The notes: generated from the sequence alone by a model not told the origin. Positions 18,834 through 28,200 are shown, counted from the stretch's first letter. The stretch is DNA of 64,000 nt from Bacteroidaceae bacterium (GCA_017560125.1 JAFYOS010000027.1:208967-272966); one strand, 5' to 3'. Translations and numbers: made by a program.

Positions 18834-18841
18834 TACATTTG
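18834..18841 (+). promoter_or_regulatory. -7 box immediately upstream of meaB
   Basis: TACATTTG ends only 4 bases before the meaB ATG at 18846. Transcription would begin at or next to the start codon, suggesting a leaderless message. It also makes the in-frame ATG at 18831 an unlikely start. Confidence 0.45.
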
Positions 18842-18845
18842 TGCT

Positions 18846-19943
18846 ATGAAACACCCCGAAAACGATAGCGCCTACAAAGGGCTCAAGGTGAACGAGGGAG
18901 TGGAGCAGCCCGCTTCGCTCAACCCCTACCTGAACAGCATGCGCCTGAAAAGAGCACGTCGATTGACAGCCGACGACTATGTCGATGGCATTGTGCGCGG
19001 CGATGTAAACATCCTCAGTCGCGCGGTGACGCTTGTCGAGAGCCGCAGGCCCGATGACGCGGAGCTTGCACGCGAGGTGGTGGAGCGTTGTCTTCCCTTT
19101 TCGGGCAGGTCGTTGCGAGTGGGCATAACTGGTGTGCCCGGCGCGGGCAAGAGCACCTCGATAGATGCCTTTGGCATGCATGTGCTCAACGAGCGGGGCG
19201 GCAAACTGGCCGTGCTTGCCGTTGATCCCAGCAGTGAACGCAGCAAGGGTAGCATCCTTGGCGACAAGACGCGCATGGAACGGTTGTCGCTGCATCCCGA
19301 TGCGTTCATCCGCCCGAGTGCTTCGGCCGGTTCGCTTGGCGGTGTGGCCCGCAAAACCCGCGAAACAATCATTTTGTGCGAGGCTGCCGGATATGACACC
19401 ATTTTTGTAGAAACGGTGGGCGTGGGACAGAGCGAAACGGCGGTCTATTCCATGGTCGATTTTTTTCTGCTTATACAGATAGCCGGTGCGGGTGACGAAC
19501 TGCAGGGCATCAAGCGCGGAATAATGGAGATGGCCGATGGTATTGTTATCAACAAGGCCGATGGCGACAATGTTGCCGAGGCGCGTAGGGCTGCAACGCA
19601 CTATCGCAATGCGCTTCAGTTGTTCCCCATGCCCGAGATAGGGCGACGCCCCGAGGTGCTCACATATTCGGGCTTCTACGATATCGGCATAAAAGAGGTG
19701 TGGGATATGATTTATGGCTATATGAACCATGCCAAGGAGTGCGGGGTGTTCGATGCCCGTCGCAGCCGTCAGGCCAAATATTGGATGTACGAGAGCATAA
19801 ACGAACAGCTCTATTCGCTCTTCTACAACAGCCCGGGCATGGAGGGGTTGATAGCCGAGTGCGAGAGGCTTTTATCAGAGAACCGCATGACCTCCTTTGC
19901 CGCCTCAAACAGGCTGATGGAGCATTTCAAGAAGCAGTTATAG
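18846..19943 (+). CDS. meaB: Methylmalonyl-CoA mutase-associated GTPase MeaB
   Basis: A G3E-family GTPase of 365 residues when started at 18846. Walker A is GVPGAGKST, followed by AVDPSSERSKGSILGDKTRM (switch region), ETVGVGQSE and the GTP-base motif NKADGDN. MeaB (MMAA) loads and protects adenosylcobalamin in methylmalonyl-CoA mutase, which Bacteroidota use to make propionate from succinate. The mutase genes mutA/mutB are not in this window, so MeaB is unlinked here. The TACATTTG box just upstream favours the 18846 start over 18831. Confidence 0.93.
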   Translation: MKHPENDSAYKGLKVNEGVEQPASLNPYLNSMRLKRARRLTADDYVDGIVRGDVNILSRAVTLVESRRPDDAELAREVVERCLPFSGRSLRVGITGVPGAGKSTSIDAFGMHVLNERGGKLAVLAVDPSSERSKGSILGDKTRMERLSLHPDAFIRPSASAGSLGGVARKTRETIILCEAAGYDTIFVETVGVGQSETAVYSMVDFFLLIQIAGAGDELQGIKRGIMEMADGIVINKADGDNVAEARRAATHYRNALQLFPMPEIGRRPEVLTYSGFYDIGIKEVWDMIYGYMNHAKECGVFDARRSRQAKYWMYESINEQLYSLFYNSPGMEGLIAECERLLSENRMTSFAASNRLMEHFKKQL

Positions 19944-19950
19944 AATAGCG

Positions 19951-19990
19951 ACAGGCCGTGGTAATTGCAATTACCACGGCCTGTCTGTTT
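19951..19990. terminator. Bidirectional terminator between meaB and pfkA
   Basis: A perfect 16-bp inverted repeat (ACAGGCCGTGGTAATT and its complement, 2 bases between) lies between the convergent stop codons. TCTGTTT follows on the right. Confidence 0.8.
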
Positions 19991-20007
19991 ATATCTCGCG
20001 TGTATGG

Positions 20008-20994
20008 TTATGATGCCATAATCTCCTGTGCGCGAACAACATCCTTGTCCAAGGGCTTGTCGTCCTTGATGGCCTTTGTGAAGGGGATATATACAATCTC
20101 GTTGTTGCGCAATCCCACCATGATGTTTCTCTGTCCTTCGAGCAACGATTCGATGGCTGCTACGCCCAGGCGGCTTGCAAGAATGCGGTCGCTGGCTGTG
20201 GGGCTGCCACCACGCTGCAGATAACCGAGGATAGAGACGCGCACGTCGAGCTCGGGGAATTTTACGCGCATTTTCTCGGCAACCTCCATGATGTTGTAGT
20301 CCTTTTCGCGGCCTTCGGCAAAGAGCACGATACTGCTGCTCTTGGTGCGGCGCAATCCGTTAGAGATGAACTGGTTGATTTTTTCGAATTCGGGGTCAAT
20401 CTCGGGCAATACGCATGCCTCGGCTCCTGTGGCGATTGTACCGTTAAGAGCAAGGAAGCCGGCATCGCGGCCCATTACCTCTACAATAAACAGGCGCTCG
20501 TGTGACGAAGCTGTGTCGCGTATTTTGTCGATGCACTCCATGATGGTGTTCAGTGCGGTGTCGTATCCTATGGTTGTATCGGTACCGTACAAGTCGTTGT
20601 CGATTGTTCCGGGTAGGGCGATGCAAGGGATATCGAATTCCTTGGCAAGGTTGTATGCACCGGTAATAGAACCGTCGCCGCCAATTACCACCAAAGCGTC
20701 GATCTCCTCTTTAACCATTGTTTCGTATGCCTGGGCGCGTCCCTCCGGTGTCTTGAACTCGGGGCAACGGCTGGTCTTCAGTATGGTTCCTCCGCGCTGT
20801 ATGATGTTGCTTACATCCTCGGTCTTGAATTCCTTTATTTCGCCTGTGATGAGTCCTTTGTAGCCACGGTAGATAGCTTTCACCTTGAGGCCGTGGTAGA
20901 TACCGGCGCGTGTGACGGCGCGAATAGCTGCATTCATACCGGGTGCGTCACCTCCCGATGTCAATATTCCGACGCATTTAATCTCTTTAGCCAT
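20008..20994 (-). CDS. pfkA: 6-phosphofructokinase (ATP-dependent type)
   Basis: A 328-residue PfkA. Motifs are [16 protein letters not shown] (11-26), GGDGSITGA near residue 104 and [12 protein letters not shown] near 125, which holds the catalytic base. Glycine in GGDGS, where PPi-dependent enzymes have Asp, points to ATP as phosphoryl donor. It catalyses fructose-6-phosphate to fructose-1,6-bisphosphate. It is the last gene of a porQ-cmk-ispH-pfkA run, 11 bases after ispH. Confidence 0.97.
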   Translation of the reverse strand: MAKEIKCVGILTSGGDAPGMNAAIRAVTRAGIYHGLKVKAIYRGYKGLITGEIKEFKTEDVSNIIQRGGTILKTSRCPEFKTPEGRAQAYETMVKEEIDALVVIGGDGSITGAYNLAKEFDIPCIALPGTIDNDLYGTDTTIGYDTALNTIMECIDKIRDTASSHERLFIVEVMGRDAGFLALNGTIATGAEACVLPEIDPEFEKINQFISNGLRRTKSSSIVLFAEGREKDYNIMEVAEKMRVKFPELDVRVSILGYLQRGGSPTASDRILASRLGVAAIESLLEGQRNIMVGLRNNEIVYIPFTKAIKDDKPLDKDVVRAQEIMAS

Positions 20995-21005
20995 AGTATA
21001 TGAAA

Positions 21006-21884
21006 TTATGTATTTGTGTTTTTGTGGTTAAGAATAGCTTGTTTGCACTCCTCCATGAGCCATTTGGGGGTTGATGTCGCTCCGCAGATGCCTACCGAGT
21101 CGATATCCTCGAGCAGGGCGAAATCGATTTCTCCGGCGCTCTCCACCTGATGCGAATTGGGGTTCACTCGCTTGCATTCGTTGTAGAGTATCTTGCCGTT
21201 GGAGCTTTTGCGTCCGCACACAAAAATAATTAGTTTGTGCGAGCGGGCAAAATCGCTTATTCCCTTCATGCGGTTGGCTACTTGGCGGCACACGGTGTCG
21301 AACGATTCGAGCGAGCTGTCGGGCGACAGGTACTCCTTTATCGTTTCGGTTATTTGCTTGTAGCCTTCGAGCGATTTGGTCGTTTGCGAATAGAGATATG
21401 TGTTGCGCTCCTTTTCGAGCTTCTCTATCTGTGCGGGCGATTCTACGACTATAGCCTCGCCATGTGTCTGGCCGACAAGGCCGAGCACTTCGGCATGTCC
21501 CGCCTGGCCATAGATGACTATCTGGCGTTTTTCGTCGGTGCTCTCCTCCCATTTCTTTTTTATGCGCTGCTGCAGTCTGAGCACAACGGGGCATGTGGCA
21601 TCAATCAGCTGCAGATTGTTCTCCTTGGCAATGGCATAGGTTTCGGGGGGCTCGCCATGGGCACGAAGCAATACCTTGGCATTGTGCAACTTGCGATACT
21701 CCTCGTGGTCTATTGTTACCAATCCCAGTCGTTTGAGCCTTTCGCATTCTATGTCGTTGTGCACAATGTCGCCCAGGCAGTAGAGGGTGTCGTTGCTGTT
21801 GTTGAGCTCCTCTTCGGCCTTTTTGATGGCTGTGGTTACTCCGAAGCAGAAGCCGGAGTTCTCGTCTATTTCTACCTTTATCAT
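21006..21884 (-). CDS. ispH: 4-hydroxy-3-methylbut-2-enyl diphosphate reductase IspH
   Basis: A 292-residue [4Fe-4S] enzyme for the last step of the MEP isoprenoid pathway. The start at 21884 (ATGA overlap with the cmk stop) gives [16 protein letters not shown], with cluster Cys13. DATCPVV and GICGATSTP provide the other two cluster cysteines. An upstream in-frame start at 21920 would lie inside cmk and is not needed. The overlap implies translational coupling to cmk. Confidence 0.96.
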   Translation of the reverse strand: MIKVEIDENSGFCFGVTTAIKKAEEELNNSNDTLYCLGDIVHNDIECERLKRLGLVTIDHEEYRKLHNAKVLLRAHGEPPETYAIAKENNLQLIDATCPVVLRLQQRIKKKWEESTDEKRQIVIYGQAGHAEVLGLVGQTHGEAIVVESPAQIEKLEKERNTYLYSQTTKSLEGYKQITETIKEYLSPDSSLESFDTVCRQVANRMKGISDFARSHKLIIFVCGRKSSNGKILYNECKRVNPNSHQVESAGEIDFALLEDIDSVGICGATSTPKWLMEECKQAILNHKNTNT

Positions 21885-22570
21885 TCCGCTGTGCGTAATT
21901 TGAATTGTTCTTCCAACCATGCGAGCTGTCCTTCGACGGTCATTTCGCTGTTGTCGAGCAGCAGGGCGTCGTCGGCCTTTCTGAGCGGGCTTATCTCGCG
22001 TGTCTGGTCCAAATGGTCGCGCTCCACTACGTTGGCAAGTATGTCGTTGTAGTCGGGGGTGCTTCCGCGTGCAATGAGCTCGTCGTAGCGTCTTTTGGCG
22101 CGTACTTCGGCGCTTGCCGTTACAAATATTTTGAGCTCGGCGTCGGGGAATACGGTTGTGCCTATGTCGCGGCCGTCCATTACGATACCCTTCGATTTGC
22201 CCATTTCGCGTTGCTGGTCAATCAGCGCGGTGCGTACGAAATCGAGCGCTGCAACGTGGCTCACCAACTGCGACACCTCGAGTGTGCGTATTTCGTTCTC
22301 TACGTTCACGCCGTTAAGATATGTGACCGAATTTTTTGTTTCGGCATCGGCGCAGAAGGTTATTTTTATGTTGTCAATCTGTTGGCGCAATGCCTCCTTA
22401 TCAATCTCGCCATTGGCGATTATTCCGTTCTGCATGCAGTAGAGTGCAACGGCGCGATACATGGCACCGCTGTCGAAATAGAGGTAACCTATGTTTCGCG
22501 CAAGCGCTTTTGCCATAGTGCTCTTTCCACACGACGAAAATCCGTCGATTGCTATAGTTATCTTTTTCAT
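21881..22570 (-). CDS. cmk: Cytidylate kinase
   Basis: A 229-residue (d)CMP kinase. Walker A is [15 protein letters not shown] (10-24). The sequence [12 protein letters not shown] and the conserved [13 protein letters not shown] segment bind CMP; RRYDEL is in the lid region. The start overlaps the porQ stop by 4 bases and the stop overlaps ispH by 4 bases, so porQ-cmk-ispH is a tight operon, an arrangement I recall as common in Bacteroidota. Confidence 0.96.
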   Translation of the reverse strand: MKKITIAIDGFSSCGKSTMAKALARNIGYLYFDSGAMYRAVALYCMQNGIIANGEIDKEALRQQIDNIKITFCADAETKNSVTYLNGVNVENEIRTLEVSQLVSHVAALDFVRTALIDQQREMGKSKGIVMDGRDIGTTVFPDAELKIFVTASAEVRAKRRYDELIARGSTPDYNDILANVVERDHLDQTREISPLRKADDALLLDNSEMTVEGQLAWLEEQFKLRTAE

Positions 22571-23544
22571 AATGCGTATGATATATTAAATAGGAATGAT
22601 GATGAGGATACGTGCAGCTTGCTGTACGACGCTCCCAGTTTTACTTTTTTAATGGCCAGATTGGCTCCGGCGGTGATGCCATCCCATTTGCTGCCCGACA
22701 CGGAGAGCTCCTGTGATATGCGGTAGTTGTAACCGAGTGACACCTGGAAATTATCTCCAAGCAGCAGGTCGGCGCCGAACAATGCGTGCTTGAACAACAA
22801 TTCGGTGAAATTGTCTTCGCTGCCATCGGCGTTGTAGAAATGGTCTTTGCTCCAGTGGTTCAGGTTGTTGAGCGTGACCGAAATGCGCAGTGGGGCGTGC
22901 GACAGGCGCTTGGTGAATCCCATCTGCACATCGAACGGCATTTTTTCGGTCTTGTCGTCGAATGCCTTCACCTGACCACCCAGGTTGCTCAGCGTTAGCG
23001 ATGCCGAAAAATCATTCTCTTCGTTGTAGTAGTTTACGCCCAAATCAACGCCCAGTGCAATGGAATTGTAGCTCTCATATTTCGAGGTGATGAATTTTCC
23101 CGATACACCTCCGCTTATCCTGTCGCTGAGAAGATAGCTGTACATTATTTTCACCTCTATATCCTTGGCGTCGAAACTGCCTGTGGCTGTGTTATCAGCG
23201 TCGTATCCGTCGAACGAACCGTAATCGACATAACGTGCGGCAATAGCACCGGCCGAGCGGTCGCTGAATACCTTGTTGAACATGGCACCTGCAACCTTGC
23301 TGTCGCTGATGTAGGTCATATAGTTCAGGTTCAGCGTGTTGTCGGTGGTGTTTATGAGCAGCGCCGGATTGTGGTAGGCGAGCGTGATGTCGTCCTCAAT
23401 CAGCGATATGTTGTTGCCACCAAGAGCAGCTGCATGTGCCGAGATGGGCAGTCGCAGGAAATTGAAAACCGAACTGCCATCCTGTGCAAACAGCCCCATG
23501 GGCAATAGTATTGCTACCAGAATAAATATAAATCTTTTTTTCAC
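22567..23544 (-). CDS. porQ: PorQ-like outer membrane beta-barrel protein (type IX secretion-associated family)
   Basis: A protein of about 325 residues when started from the GTG at 23544: [21 protein letters not shown] is a good signal peptide, and the following [22 protein letters not shown] is typical of PorQ/PorV FadL-like barrels. Repeated amphipathic strands fill the rest. The open frame runs upstream to 23616, but a TATCTTTG promoter box sits at 23603-23610, inside that extension. PorQ is linked to type IX secretion in some Bacteroidota. No other T9SS gene is present here, so its role in this organism is uncertain. Confidence 0.82.
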   Translation of the reverse strand: MKKRFIFILVAILLPMGLFAQDGSSVFNFLRLPISAHAAALGGNNISLIEDDITLAYHNPALLINTTDNTLNLNYMTYISDSKVAGAMFNKVFSDRSAGAIAARYVDYGSFDGYDADNTATGSFDAKDIEVKIMYSYLLSDRISGGVSGKFITSKYESYNSIALGVDLGVNYYNEENDFSASLTLSNLGGQVKAFDDKTEKMPFDVQMGFTKRLSHAPLRISVTLNNLNHWSKDHFYNADGSEDNFTELLFKHALFGADLLLGDNFQVSLGYNYRISQELSVSGSKWDGITAGANLAIKKVKLGASYSKLHVSSSSFLFNISYAL

Positions 23545-23602
23545 TATGCTTTGTGTGCTTACAGGCAGGCTGTGCAACCGGCCTTCGTTGTTTCTCTTTT
23601 GG

Positions 23603-23610
23603 CAAAGATA
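23603..23610 (-). promoter_or_regulatory. -7 box for porQ-cmk-ispH-pfkA
   Basis: A perfect TATCTTTG on the minus strand with predicted start near 23596, about 52 bases upstream of the GTG at 23544. Confidence 0.7.
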
Positions 23611-23969
23611 GTGCAAGCCCGTCGCAATACAAAAAAAGCCGGCTTTTTTTTACAGCCAATCTGTGGCCAGGTGGCTCACATACTCAATTTCTCTCCCGCG
23701 CCGATTGAGCGAATGGTTTCCAAAATGGGGCAATTTCTTATTTTTATCCTTTCGATTGTGAACAAATTAAAAAAAATGATATATATTTGCATGACTATTT
23801 TTCGGTATCCCCGTAAATGGATGTGCTTCATCTGAATTTACAGAATGGTTCTTTTTTGTTTATTTTGATATAATTTTATTTGAAAATAAAAAAAATGGAC
23901 TATTTCTCTGTGGATATAGAAAAATATTGTTTATTTTTGCCCGATAGAAAATAAATACAAATAACTATA
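23611..23969. other. Intergenic region between divergent porQ and tonB
   Basis: About 360 AT-rich bases. They hold TATATTTG (23782-23789, plus) and TATTTTTG (23932-23939, plus), either of which could drive tonB. A plus-strand open frame here (23551-23835) starts inside the porQ signal peptide and has no recognisable protein features. Confidence 0.5.
23932..23939 (+). promoter_or_regulatory. -7 box for tonB
   Basis: TATTTTTG with predicted start near 23946, giving a leader of about 24 bases. A second candidate, TATATTTG, lies at 23782-23789. Confidence 0.6.
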
Positions 23970-24701
23970 ATGGACAACAAAAAGAATTTACAGGGAAATG
24001 AGAGCGAAATTCTCGAGGTAAAAAAGAGCCCTAAGGCCGATCTCGAGAGTGGTAAGAGTACATGGCTTCTTATTGGCTACGTACTTGTGTTCGCTACTTT
24101 GTTTGTGGCTTTCGAGTGGACTGCCACAGAGCGTAAAGAGACCGGAATGGTAGTCAGCGCAGGTGTGCTTCTCGAAGAAGAGGTGATGATTCCTATCACT
24201 TTGCCCGAGAAGAAGGTGGTTCCCCCTCCCCCCGAAGCAAAGCAGATTACAGATGCTCTTGAGATTGTAGAGGACGACGCCGACATCCAGGAGACCGAGA
24301 TTATCTCTGTTGAGGACCAGGGTGAGGTTGTAGAGATCAACGAGAATATGAACATCGTTGTCGAGGAGCTTCCCGAAGAGGAGACAATCTACAACGTGGT
24401 AGAGGATCAGCCCGAGTTCCCCGGTGGTATGCAGGCATTGATGAAGTACCTCAAGGACAACATCAAATATCCCAGCATCAGCCGTCAGAATAACTCACAG
24501 GGTCGTGCTTACATCAATTTCGTTGTAAATACCGACGGTTCAATCACCGATGTTGAGGTTATGAAGAGTACAAACGACGTATATCTCGACAAGGAGGCTG
24601 TACGCGTGGTTTCGGCAATGCCCAAATGGAAACCCGGTCGTCAGCAGGGTAAGACTGTACGTGTAAAATATACACTCCCTGTAATGTTCAGGTTGCAGTA
24701 A
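23970..24701 (+). CDS. tonB: Energy transducer TonB
   Basis: A 243-residue TonB. A cytoplasmic N-terminus of about 30 residues precedes a single TM helix (WLLIGYVLVFATLFVAF). A short Pro run (VVPPPPEAK) and an acidic, valine-rich spacer span the periplasm. The C-terminal TonB_C domain starts at PEFPGGMQALMKYLKDNIKYP and includes GRAYINFVVNTDGS and a final YTLPVMF. It transmits proton-motive force to outer membrane receptors such as BtuB at 28.2 kb. ExbB/ExbD are not adjacent. Own promoter box and terminator suggest a monocistronic gene. Confidence 0.93.
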   Translation: MDNKKNLQGNESEILEVKKSPKADLESGKSTWLLIGYVLVFATLFVAFEWTATERKETGMVVSAGVLLEEEVMIPITLPEKKVVPPPPEAKQITDALEIVEDDADIQETEIISVEDQGEVVEINENMNIVVEELPEEETIYNVVEDQPEFPGGMQALMKYLKDNIKYPSISRQNNSQGRAYINFVVNTDGSITDVEVMKSTNDVYLDKEAVRVVSAMPKWKPGRQQGKTVRVKYTLPVMFRLQ

Positions 24702-24715
24702 TAAACAACAGCATA

Positions 24716-24753
24716 GATGAGAGGCTGCATTTTTTGTAGCCTCTCATTTTTTT
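24716..24753 (+). terminator. Terminator after tonB
   Basis: A hairpin with TGAGAGGCT paired to AGCCTCTCA is followed by a T7 run. Confidence 0.85.
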
Positions 24754-24778
24754 AATAACAGTATCAATGAATATCACT

Positions 24779-25753
24779 ATGTATAGTTGGGAAGAAATTA
24801 GAAACAAGGTCAACGCCTTCATCGGGGCGCTTCAGTATGAACGTGAGCCCAAGGCATTGTACGAACCTATTACATATACCCTTGAACAGGGTGGTAAACG
24901 CGTTCGCCCGGTTGCTCTCATCATGGCATACAACCTTTTCAAAGAGGACATCGACTCGGTGCTCTATCCGGCGGTAGCAATGGAGACATACCATAACTAC
25001 ACCCTCATACACGACGATGTGATGGACAAGGCCGATATTCGTCGCGGCCTGCCCACCGTGTGGACCAAATGGGGCGAGAGCGAGGCCATTCTTTCCGGCG
25101 ATACAATGTTTGTGCTTGCCTACGAATTCATATCGCACGTTGCCGACGACAAACTGCGCGTGGCTTTGGAGATTTTCAACGAAATGGCCAAGGAGATAGG
25201 CGAGGGACAGCAGTACGACATGGAATTCGAAACAAGGGACAATGTGGCCGAGGCCGAATATATAAATATGATAAGGCTTAAAACCTCGGTGCTCATTGCC
25301 AACTGCATGAAGCTGGGCGCCCTTCTTGCCGGTGCTTCCGATGCCGATGCACAGAACCTCTATTCCTATGGCGAAACCGTTGGCCTCGCATTCCAGTTGC
25401 AGGACGACCTGCTCGACGTCTATGGCGACCCCAAGGTGTTCGGCAAGAAGATAGGCGGTGATATCTGTTGCAACAAAAAGACATTCCTTCTTATAAAAGC
25501 TCTTGAGCTTGCTTCGCCCGAGCAGCGTGCCGAAATGGAGCGCTGGATGGCCATGGAGCAGTTCGATGCCGATGCCAAGATTACCTTCTTCACATCGTTG
25601 TACAACGAGCTTGGTGTGAAGCAGATTTGCGAAGCGAAGATAGAAAACCTCTTCAACAGCTGCGACAGCTATCTCGATGCAGTTACAGTGGCTGCCGAGC
25701 GCAAGGTTGTCATCAAGAGCTTTGCCGATTCGTTGCTTAACCGAGTACACTAA
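24779..25753 (+). CDS. Polyprenyl (farnesyl/geranylgeranyl-type) diphosphate synthase
   Basis: A trans-prenyltransferase of 324 residues from the ATG at 24779; an ATG four codons earlier (24767) is also open. GGKRVRP binds IPP. The first aspartate-rich motif is DDVMD and the second is DDLLD, in the sequence FQLQDDLLDVYGD. It condenses allylic diphosphates with IPP, the product of the pathway that includes IspH. Chain length cannot be fixed; two residues before DDVMD is an isoleucine-histidine pair, with aromatics (YHNY) further upstream, which suggests a short-chain product. Confidence 0.88.
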   Translation: MYSWEEIRNKVNAFIGALQYEREPKALYEPITYTLEQGGKRVRPVALIMAYNLFKEDIDSVLYPAVAMETYHNYTLIHDDVMDKADIRRGLPTVWTKWGESEAILSGDTMFVLAYEFISHVADDKLRVALEIFNEMAKEIGEGQQYDMEFETRDNVAEAEYINMIRLKTSVLIANCMKLGALLAGASDADAQNLYSYGETVGLAFQLQDDLLDVYGDPKVFGKKIGGDICCNKKTFLLIKALELASPEQRAEMERWMAMEQFDADAKITFFTSLYNELGVKQICEAKIENLFNSCDSYLDAVTVAAERKVVIKSFADSLLNRVH

Positions 25754-25774
25754 TATTCCACTATCAGCTACAAG

Positions 25775-26494
25775 ATGCCCTACAGACGATTGCCCAATAC
25801 CGACCAGGCGCGTATAAGAACCCTCAGAATGGCAGTTGATAACTGCATACAGCAGGGGATATATACCAATACGCTAAAGCACAACACCTATGCCAGGGCC
25901 AAGAATGTGCTTGAGAAATTTTCGCGTGCCGTCGATGCATATAAAAGATGTGTAACCGAGCAATCGTCCAAACGCGGCAATGCAAAGTACGAGGCAGCCT
26001 ACAAGAAGGCCCGCATGTACGTGATGCACTTCCTTCAGGTATTCTCCATGGCTGTGATGCGTGGCGAGATACCTCGCGCCAAACGTGCCTACTATGGCCT
26101 TTCGGTCGAGGACGATTCGGTGCCTACCATCATACTGGAGAGCGCTGTTCTCGAGTGGAGCAAAAGAATAGCCGAGGGCGAGCGCAAAAGACAGGCCGAG
26201 GGCGGTATTCCCATATACAACCCCACGATGGGACGTGTGGCCGTTGCATGCGACCTTTTCAAGGAGATGTACGAGCGCCAGCAGCAGCTGGGACAGAATA
26301 CAGCCGAAGCCCTTTTGGCCGTGGCCACCATGCGTGCCGAGTGCGATGGCATCATACTCGAGGTGTGGCAAGAGATAGAAGAGAAATTTGCGTCGCTCGA
26401 TGCCGAAGAGAAAATCAGAAAATGTTCCGAATACGGAATTATATATTACACTCGTCGCGACAGAGAAAAGAAAACCATAAATCCGAATGAATAG
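25775..26494 (+). CDS. Conserved-looking hypothetical basic helical protein
   Basis: A 239-residue protein I do not recognise. It has no signal peptide or TM segment and is rich in Lys/Arg, Tyr and Ala, with long predicted helices. The N-terminal ~60 residues are strongly basic (MPYRRLPNTDQARIRTLRMA). A central segment contains RAKRAYYGLSVEDDSVPTIILE, and the C-terminus is acidic-basic helix ending in a charged tail. It lies between the polyprenyl synthase (21 bases after it) and tatD (overlapping by 8 bases), so it is co-transcribed and very likely a real protein. The basic N-terminus would allow nucleic-acid contact, but that is speculation. Confidence 0.75.
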   Translation: MPYRRLPNTDQARIRTLRMAVDNCIQQGIYTNTLKHNTYARAKNVLEKFSRAVDAYKRCVTEQSSKRGNAKYEAAYKKARMYVMHFLQVFSMAVMRGEIPRAKRAYYGLSVEDDSVPTIILESAVLEWSKRIAEGERKRQAEGGIPIYNPTMGRVAVACDLFKEMYERQQQLGQNTAEALLAVATMRAECDGIILEVWQEIEEKFASLDAEEKIRKCSEYGIIYYTRRDREKKTINPNE

Positions 26495-27266
26495 ATTTGT
26501 CGATACCCACACCCATCTTTTTGTCGAGGAATTCAACGACGATAGGGCGGCGGTGGTGGAACGTGCCATAGAGGCCGGTGTTACGAAGCTCTGTCTGCCG
26601 TGCATAACATCCGAATCCATAGCCCCCATTATGGCAATGTGTGAATCGCATCCCGGTGTATGCTTCCCCATGGTGGGATTGCACCCCACCGAGATTGGCG
26701 ACGACTATGCCCATCAGTTGCAGACGATGCGCGCTCTGCTCGACAGCAACGACAAGATAATAGCCGTTGGCGAGGTGGGAATAGACCTCTATTGGGATAC
26801 AACCTATCGCGACAGGCAGATAGAGGTGTTCGAAACGCAGATAGCATGGGCGCGCGAAAAGCAGTTGCCGCTCGTCATACATTCGCGCAACGCCTCCGAC
26901 GACCTCTACGACACGCTTGTGCGATGCAATGCCCAGGATTTGACCGGTGTCTTTCACTGCTTCTCGGGCGACGTTGCCGAAATGCAGAGGCTGTCGGCCT
27001 TCGAGGGGTTCATGTTCGGAATAGGCGGAGTGGTGACATATAAAAAATCGACCTTGCCCGAGGTGGTGGCCGCCCTGCCGCTTGAGCGCATTCTGCTCGA
27101 GACTGATTCGCCTTATTTGGCCCCCGTACCACGTCGTGGCAAACGAAACGAAAGCTCCTATATACCCTATATAGCCGAACGAGTGGCTGAAATACACAAT
27201 ACCACTGTCGAGCGTGTGGCTGCGGTTACTACCGCCAATGCCGAGAGGCTTTTTGCCATCCGATAA
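26487..27266 (+). CDS. tatD: TatD family metal-dependent hydrolase
   Basis: A 259-residue TIM-barrel hydrolase with all family ligands: DTHTHLF (residues 6-12), GEVGIDLYW, HSRNA, HCFSG and ETDSPYLAPVPRRGKRNE. TatD enzymes are divalent-metal 3'-5' exonucleases or deoxyribonucleases in the cytoplasm, linked to DNA repair and turnover. It overlaps the upstream hypothetical gene by 8 bases and is followed 27 bases later by the hemolysin-III gene. Confidence 0.95.
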   Translation: MNRFVDTHTHLFVEEFNDDRAAVVERAIEAGVTKLCLPCITSESIAPIMAMCESHPGVCFPMVGLHPTEIGDDYAHQLQTMRALLDSNDKIIAVGEVGIDLYWDTTYRDRQIEVFETQIAWAREKQLPLVIHSRNASDDLYDTLVRCNAQDLTGVFHCFSGDVAEMQRLSAFEGFMFGIGGVVTYKKSTLPEVVAALPLERILLETDSPYLAPVPRRGKRNESSYIPYIAERVAEIHNTTVERVAAVTTANAERLFAIR

Positions 27267-27293
27267 TCGTGGATTTATAACCAGAAATACATT

Positions 27294-27944
27294 ATGATGA
27301 AGAAATATACCAAGGAGGAGGAACAGCTGAATACAATATCCCATTCGCTCGGCATAGTGGCCGGCATTGTAATGGGCGTTCTCTTTTTCGTGAAATCGGC
27401 CGGCAGCGGCGATGCTTACGCGACCGTGTCGTTGCTCCTCTATCTGTTCGGCATGCTTGCGTCCTACATATCATCCACAGCCTACCATGCCTGTTCGCCC
27501 GACAACCCGTTGAAGCTGAAATTGCGCAAGTTCGACCATGCGGCAATCTATTGGCACATTGCGGGAAGCTATTCGCCCATTACGCTCATCGCTCTGCGTG
27601 ACTGCGGCTATTGGGGGTGGGGTCTTTTTATCTTTGTGTGGCTGTGTGCCATTGCCGGCTCGTTTGCCAGCTTCTATGGGCTCAAAAAGCAGAGCCGCAT
27701 AGAGACCGCATGCTATGTGCTCATGGGCATGGTGGTGCTTGTTGCCTTCAAAACCTTGCTCGAGGCGGTGGAATTCTCTGTGGTGGCATGGCTCATTGCC
27801 GAGGGCGTCTGCTACATCACCGGCGCAGTCTTTTATAGCTTCCACAAAGTGAAATATATACATACCGTCTTCCACCTGTTCGTGCTTATGGGAACAGCCT
27901 GTCACATGGTTGTGGTGTGGAAGGTGCTGAGTATGATATGTTAA
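27294..27944 (+). CDS. Hemolysin III / PAQR family membrane protein (TrhA-like)
   Basis: A 216-residue protein with seven hydrophobic segments. The PAQR zinc-site motifs are present: ISHSLGIVAG near the start, STAYHAC, DHAAIYWHIAGSYSP in the middle and HTVFHLFVLMGTACH at the end. Bacterial members have been linked to membrane energetics and fluidity; hemolysis is a historical name. It ends the polyprenyl synthase-tatD run, with the cobalamin locus promoter beginning 35 bases later. Confidence 0.9.
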   Translation: MMKKYTKEEEQLNTISHSLGIVAGIVMGVLFFVKSAGSGDAYATVSLLLYLFGMLASYISSTAYHACSPDNPLKLKLRKFDHAAIYWHIAGSYSPITLIALRDCGYWGWGLFIFVWLCAIAGSFASFYGLKKQSRIETACYVLMGMVVLVAFKTLLEAVEFSVVAWLIAEGVCYITGAVFYSFHKVKYIHTVFHLFVLMGTACHMVVVWKVLSMIC

Positions 27945-27978
27945 TGTAGCCGCCGATATATATTTTTCGCGAAAATCG

Positions 27979-28008
27979 TTGCGATAACGATTCGTTTATA
28001 TATCTTTG
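27979..28008 (+). promoter_or_regulatory. Promoter of the cobalamin uptake operon
   Basis: TTG at 27979-27981 is spaced 19 bases from a perfect TATCTTTG at 28001-28008, close to the ideal Bacteroidota architecture. Transcription would begin near 28015, just before the riboswitch. Confidence 0.8.
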
Positions 28009-28039
28009 CACTGTTTTGTTCCGCAGACAGCTTTTTTCG

Positions 28040-28200
28040 ATGCTGCGGATTAAAAGGGAAACAGGTGTAAATCCTGTACAGTCCCGCTGCTGTGAGCTCC
28101 GGTTATAGTTCATTCAATCTGTTGCCACTGCCATTTTGGGTGGGAAGGCGAATGAACGGAGCAAGTCAGAAGACCTGCAAAACGAGTTAAAGCCCATTTT
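28040..28200 (+). ncRNA. Cobalamin (B12) riboswitch
   Basis: The conserved aptamer elements appear in order. AAAAGGGAA is followed by a stem-loop (ACAGG-TGTAAAT-CCTGT), then CAGTCCCGCTGCTGTGA, a variable arm, and the B12 box AAGTCAGAAGACCTGC at 28163-28178. A separate 5' hairpin (28021-28048) precedes it. Bases 28186-28249 before the btuB start would form the expression platform; no simple terminator with a T-run is seen, so translational control is more likely. Adenosylcobalamin should repress the genes downstream. Confidence 0.93.

Noticed and set aside
23551-23835. 95-codon plus-strand frame between porQ and tonB
   Set aside because: Starts inside the porQ signal peptide region, overlaps the porQ promoter and shows no protein-like pattern.
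24764-25750. 328-codon minus-strand frame mirroring the polyprenyl synthase
   Set aside because: Same span as a gene with clear DDxxD motifs on the plus strand; no independent features.
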